Positions 60,982 through 64,000 of a stretch of DNA of 64,000 bases are shown piece by piece. The stretch comes from an uncultured Eubacteriales bacterium (lineage in GTDB: Bacteria > Bacillota > Clostridia > Oscillospirales > Acutalibacteraceae): contig CABUHY010000013.1 of NCBI GenBank assembly GCA_902491475.1, positions 1-64,000 on the forward strand. The letters are read 5' to 3'. Position numbers and translations under genes: made by a program. The notes beneath the pieces were generated by a model. It saw only the letters and a program-made list of their open reading frames with translations. It was not told the DNA's origin and searched no databases. How positions within the stretch are numbered: the first letter of the stretch is position 1; every line of letters starts with the position of its first letter.

Positions 60982-61698
60982 ATGCAGTGGTTAACTGATG
61001 CGGCAAATTGGATTTGGCACTGCGAACCGTTCAGAGAGGTGCTTGACTGCTTATTAAAGCTGGTGCTTGCGGTTGTCCTCAGCGGTATAATCGGATTTGA
61101 AAGAGAACATTCACACCGTCCCGCAGGCTTCAGGACTCATATCCTTGTGGCGGTCGGCTCGGCTCTTATTATGATGACATCGGTATATATTTCAAAAAAT
61201 GTGCAAACGGATGCAGATGTTACCCGAATGAGCGCACAGGTCGTAAGCGGCATCGGTTTCCTCGGCGCAGGTACGATTTTGCGTGAGGGCTTTTCCGTAA
61301 AAGGACTTACCACGGCGGCGAGCCTTTGGGCGGTTTCGTGTATCGGTATTGCCGTCGGCACGGGCTTCTACGGCGGCGCAATCGTTGCAACGGTTGTCAT
61401 TTATATTACGCTTAACAGCCTTAAAAAGGTAGTTGTCAGAGGCAAGGCGGGCAAGGTTATTTACATAGAGGTAAAGCACCTTGCACAGAAGGTTCCCGAG
61501 ATTTCAAGGCTTGTAAAGCGCGCGGGAGCTTCTATCCATTCAATGGAAATTCTTGACGAGAGCGACATAAAGCGCACAAAGAAAAAAGAGACTTCAACAA
61601 TCAAGATGATTGTGTTCCCGAAGAGCGAGGAGTCGCTCGACCTGATAGTTTCCACTCTGCGTGCGGACGAAAACATTATAGATGTTTATGTTGACTGA
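60982..61698 (+). CDS. MgtC/SapB-family membrane protein
   Basis: 238 aa. MgtC hallmarks: ILGFERE-type segment (GIIGFEREHSHRPAGFRTHIL), VGSALIMM, and SGIGFLGAGTILREG-type motif (QVVSGIGFLGAGTIL), with four or five membrane helices in the first 140 aa; the C-terminal about 80 aa form a soluble, ACT-like domain (IKMIVFPKSEESLDLIVSTL). MgtC proteins are linked to magnesium limitation and acid adaptation. I prefer ATG 60982; ATG 60973 is also in frame. Starts 17 nt after the pseudo-ATPase gene, which it may accompany. Confidence 0.88.
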   Translation: MQWLTDAANWIWHCEPFREVLDCLLKLVLAVVLSGIIGFEREHSHRPAGFRTHILVAVGSALIMMTSVYISKNVQTDADVTRMSAQVVSGIGFLGAGTILREGFSVKGLTTAASLWAVSCIGIAVGTGFYGGAIVATVVIYITLNSLKKVVVRGKAGKVIYIEVKHLAQKVPEISRLVKRAGASIHSMEILDESDIKRTKKKETSTIKMIVFPKSEESLDLIVSTLRADENIIDVYVD

Positions 61699-61707
61699 AT
61701 AATCAAA

Positions 61708-61752
61708 AATCCCGTGCATTGGCTGAACACTCAACCGATGTGCGGGATTAGT
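61708..61752 (+). terminator. Terminator after mgtC-like gene
   Basis: A 15-bp stem with three G-U pairs between AATCCCGTGCATTGG and CCGATGTGCGGGATT. The following T-tract is interrupted (AGTCTTGTGTATTT). Confidence 0.6.
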
Positions 61753-61761
61753 CTTGTGTAT

Positions 61762-61790
61762 TTGACTTGAAATTACGATTATGATATACT
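61762..61790 (+). promoter_or_regulatory. Promoter of the glycosyltransferase gene
   Basis: TTGACT (61762-61767), 17 bp, TATACT (61785-61790), preceded by TGA (extended -10). Confidence 0.8.
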
Positions 61791-61821
61791 AAACAATATT
61801 TATTATACAGGTGGATGAACT

Positions 61822-63891
61822 ATGGGAGAAAACAATATGCCGCTCGGCTCGGACGAGCTTTCAAACGAGCAGGCGGAAAACGAAAGGCTCAAAGAGGAGT
61901 TAAGCCAAAAGCAGGCTGAGATTGACAGGCTCAACAAGTCGCTCGGCAGATATTCCGACACGGTAAACAGGCTTACCGCGGAACTTGCGGCGGCAAACGG
62001 TACCTGTGCCGAAATAAGCAACAGCTTCTATTGGCGTATGACCGCTCCGATGAGAAGATTTACGCAGAGAATTAAAAATATGCTTGCAAGGCACAAGAGG
62101 TTTATGGCAATTCTGATATTCTTAAAGTGCTTTGTACGCCACGGATATAAGCCCGCCGTTGAAAAGTACCGCCTTTTCAAGCCTGCAAAAATCAAGGATA
62201 TGAAAAGCCTGCACACAATAACGCCCGAACGCAGGAAAAGGGAAGAAAAATACAAATTCCCGCAGGAAATCAAGTTCAGTATTCTGGTTCCGCTTTACAA
62301 CACACCGAAAAAGTTCTTGATTGAGATGATCGGTTCGGTTACCGACCAGACCTACGGTAACTGGGAGCTCTGCCTTGCGGACGGCAGCGATGACGAGCAC
62401 GCATATGTCGGCGAATATTGCCGTAAGCTTGCAAAGAGCGACAAGCGCATTGTCTATAAAAAGCTTGAAAAGAACGAGGGCATTTCCGAAAATACCAATG
62501 TCTGCATAAAAATGGCAAGCGGAGATTACATTGCGCTTTTCGACCACGATGATTTCCTTCATCCGTCGGCGCTTTTTGAGGTTATGAAGGCGATATGCGA
62601 GCAGGGCGCGGAGTATGTCTATACGGATGAGGCAACCTTTGTCGGCGAAAATCTCAACGACATTGTCACATATCATTTCAAGCCCGATTTTGCAATAGAC
62701 AATCTTCTTGCAAACAACTACATCTGTCACTTCTCGGTGTTTAAGGCTTCGCTTATCGACAAGGTGGGCGGCTTCAGAAGCAAATATGACGGAAGCCAGG
62801 ACCACGACCTTATTCTCCGCCTTACCGATGCGGCAAACAAGGTTGTGCACATCCCGAAGCTTCTTTACTTCTGGCGTTCGCACAAAAATTCCGTCGCAAT
62901 GGATATAAACTCAAAAACCTATGCCATTGAAGCGGGCAAGGCGGCTGTCCACGATTTCCTTGAGAGCAAGGGCTACAATGCTGTTGTAACAAGCTCGCCC
63001 GTTCATCCGACAATTTATCGTATACGCTTTGAAATCAAGGATATGCCCAAGATTTCGATTATAATCCCCAACAAGGACCATGTAAACGACCTTTCCCGTT
63101 GCGTTGAGTCTATTCTTGACCTTTCGACATATAAAAACTACGAGATAGTGATTGCCGATAACCAGAGCACAGATGAAAAGCTGTTTGCATATTACGACGA
63201 GCTTTCAAAGCTTGAAAATGTTAAAATAGTAAAATACGACAAGCCGTTCAACTATTCGGCGGTAAACAACTATGCCGTATCGCAGGCTGCGGGAGATTAT
63301 CTTCTGTTCCTGAACAACGACACGCAGGTTATCAGCCGCAACTGGCTTGAGGAAATGCTTATGTACGCTCAGCGTGAGGATGTCGGAGCAGTCGGAGCAA
63401 AGCTCTATTACGGAAACGACACAATTCAGCACGGCGGAGTTATATTAAGGCTCGGTGCGGACAGAATTGCGGGTCACAGCCATTGCGGCAGCCCCCGTTC
63501 CGACGCAGGTTATATGGGCAAGATGTTCTACGCACAGGATATAAGCGCAGTTACTGCGGCTTGTATGATGGTGCCGAGAGAAGTTTTTGAAAATGTAAAC
63601 GGCTTTGACGAAACGCTTGCCGTAGCATACAACGATGTTGACCTTTGTATGAAAATCAGAGGTCTCGGAAAGAATATCGTGTTCAATCCTTATTGCGAGC
63701 TTTATCATTATGAGTCGGTAAGCCGCGGACTTGATACGGAACCGCAGAATGTTGAGCGTTTCAACAGGGAAAAGAAAATTTTCCTCGACAAGTGGCAAAA
63801 GGAGCTTGACAAGGGAGACCCGTATTACAACGAAAATCTTTCGCTTGACGCAGGCTATGTCATTGATGTGGAAAAGCTCACGCAGGACTGA
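61822..63891 (+). CDS. Two-domain GT2 glycosyltransferase with N-terminal coiled coil
   Basis: 689 aa. Residues 1-60 form a coiled coil (ENERLKEELSQKQAEIDRLN). Two GT-A domains follow: first from about 152 (FSILVPLYNTPKKFLIEMIG; FDHDDFLHPSAL), second from about 410 (ISIIIPNKDHVNDLSRCVES; LLFLNNDTQVISR; HGGVILRLG; YNDVDLCMKIRGLG). Such tandem GT2 proteins build rhamnan- or O-antigen-like cell-wall polysaccharides using nucleotide sugars in the cytosol. No membrane segment is evident. Single gene with its own promoter and terminator, RBS AGGTGG. Confidence 0.85.
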   Translation: MGENNMPLGSDELSNEQAENERLKEELSQKQAEIDRLNKSLGRYSDTVNRLTAELAAANGTCAEISNSFYWRMTAPMRRFTQRIKNMLARHKRFMAILIFLKCFVRHGYKPAVEKYRLFKPAKIKDMKSLHTITPERRKREEKYKFPQEIKFSILVPLYNTPKKFLIEMIGSVTDQTYGNWELCLADGSDDEHAYVGEYCRKLAKSDKRIVYKKLEKNEGISENTNVCIKMASGDYIALFDHDDFLHPSALFEVMKAICEQGAEYVYTDEATFVGENLNDIVTYHFKPDFAIDNLLANNYICHFSVFKASLIDKVGGFRSKYDGSQDHDLILRLTDAANKVVHIPKLLYFWRSHKNSVAMDINSKTYAIEAGKAAVHDFLESKGYNAVVTSSPVHPTIYRIRFEIKDMPKISIIIPNKDHVNDLSRCVESILDLSTYKNYEIVIADNQSTDEKLFAYYDELSKLENVKIVKYDKPFNYSAVNNYAVSQAAGDYLLFLNNDTQVISRNWLEEMLMYAQREDVGAVGAKLYYGNDTIQHGGVILRLGADRIAGHSHCGSPRSDAGYMGKMFYAQDISAVTAACMMVPREVFENVNGFDETLAVAYNDVDLCMKIRGLGKNIVFNPYCELYHYESVSRGLDTEPQNVERFNREKKIFLDKWQKELDKGDPYYNENLSLDAGYVIDVEKLTQD

Positions 63892-63919
63892 AATGCATAA
63901 AACCGAATAAATAACATTA

Positions 63920-63952
63920 AAGGGCAACCTATACGGTTGCCCTTGCTTTGTT
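63920..63952 (+). terminator. Terminator of the glycosyltransferase gene
   Basis: Perfect 10-bp stem AAGGGCAACC/GGTTGCCCTT (63920-63929 with 63935-63944), then a weak T-tract. Nothing further is supported to the window end. Confidence 0.75.
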
Positions 63953-64000
63953 TATAATATTGATTAAAACCGATTTTACGGAGCTTGGCTGTTCATTTTC

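Noticed and set aside
1..64000. tRNA or rRNA genes, insertion sequences or prophage
   Set aside because: No cloverleaf-like intergenic sequence, transposase, integrase or phage structural gene was seen while reading all spacers.

Overview
The window looks like chromosomal DNA of an anaerobic low-to-mid-GC Firmicute, most likely a gut clostridium of the Oscillospiraceae/Ruminococcaceae type. The reasons are a Firmicutes-order S10-spc-alpha ribosomal cluster with an adk-map-KOW-infA-rpmJ insert, strong AGGAGG ribosome binding sites, TTGACA/TATAAT promoters, occasional TTG and GTG starts, zinc-ribbon forms of S14, S4, L24, L36 and Adk, and dispersed palindromic repeats of a kind seen in gut clostridia. 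The genus is not determined. I saw no tRNA, rRNA, CRISPR array, insertion sequence or prophage.

Layout. 1-5.2 kb (minus): aspS-gatC-gatA-gatB, an operon for tRNA-dependent asparagine formation. 5.2-8.8 kb (plus): a beta-propeller lipoprotein, a membrane protein and a SurA/PrsA-like lipoprotein. 8.9-11.3 kb (minus): hom and aspartate kinase. 11.5-13.5 kb (plus): an AI-2E family permease and a CpsB-type PHP phosphatase. 13.6-29.6 kb (plus): promoter, a long structured leader, then rpsJ to rplQ with secY, adk, map, infA and rpoA. 29.6-32.8 kb: type-2 ileS. 32.8-33.5 kb: a gene-free block of palindromic repeats. 33.5-36.9 kb (minus): a Cys-rich small protein, an FAD oxidoreductase and a cyclase-family protein in one operon, plus an unknown gene. 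37-43.6 kb (plus): fba, murA, gltX-glnS and a membrane protein. 43.7-45.8 kb: four small membrane proteins, two of them tandem paralogues. 45.8-46.3 kb: a second repeat block.

46.3-57.0 kb is the most interesting region. A minus-strand operon holds an SCP2-like protein, a class III PLP aminotransferase, a transketolase split into two genes, and a second SCP2-like protein. A short-chain dehydrogenase is transcribed divergently from it. After a large membrane protein comes a second unit on the plus strand: another class III aminotransferase, with codon use like the ribosomal genes, followed by a fused double class II aldolase whose second half has lost metal ligands. Split transketolase, aminotransferases, an aldolase, an SDR and lipid-binding-like proteins suggest an undescribed aminated metabolite, perhaps an amino-polyol or amino-lipid. 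This is a hypothesis only. 57-64 kb (plus): a TrmH/RlmB methyltransferase, a catalytically degenerate P-type-ATPase-like protein with a long acidic N-terminus, an MgtC-family protein and a two-domain GT2 glycosyltransferase.

Two threads connect distant genes. First, the window encodes both GatCAB (beside an AspRS with the non-discriminating-type His) and a GlnRS, so the amidotransferase is probably needed only for Asn-tRNA. Second, the two repeat blocks share several elements, one of which has supplied the last codons of a membrane-protein gene.
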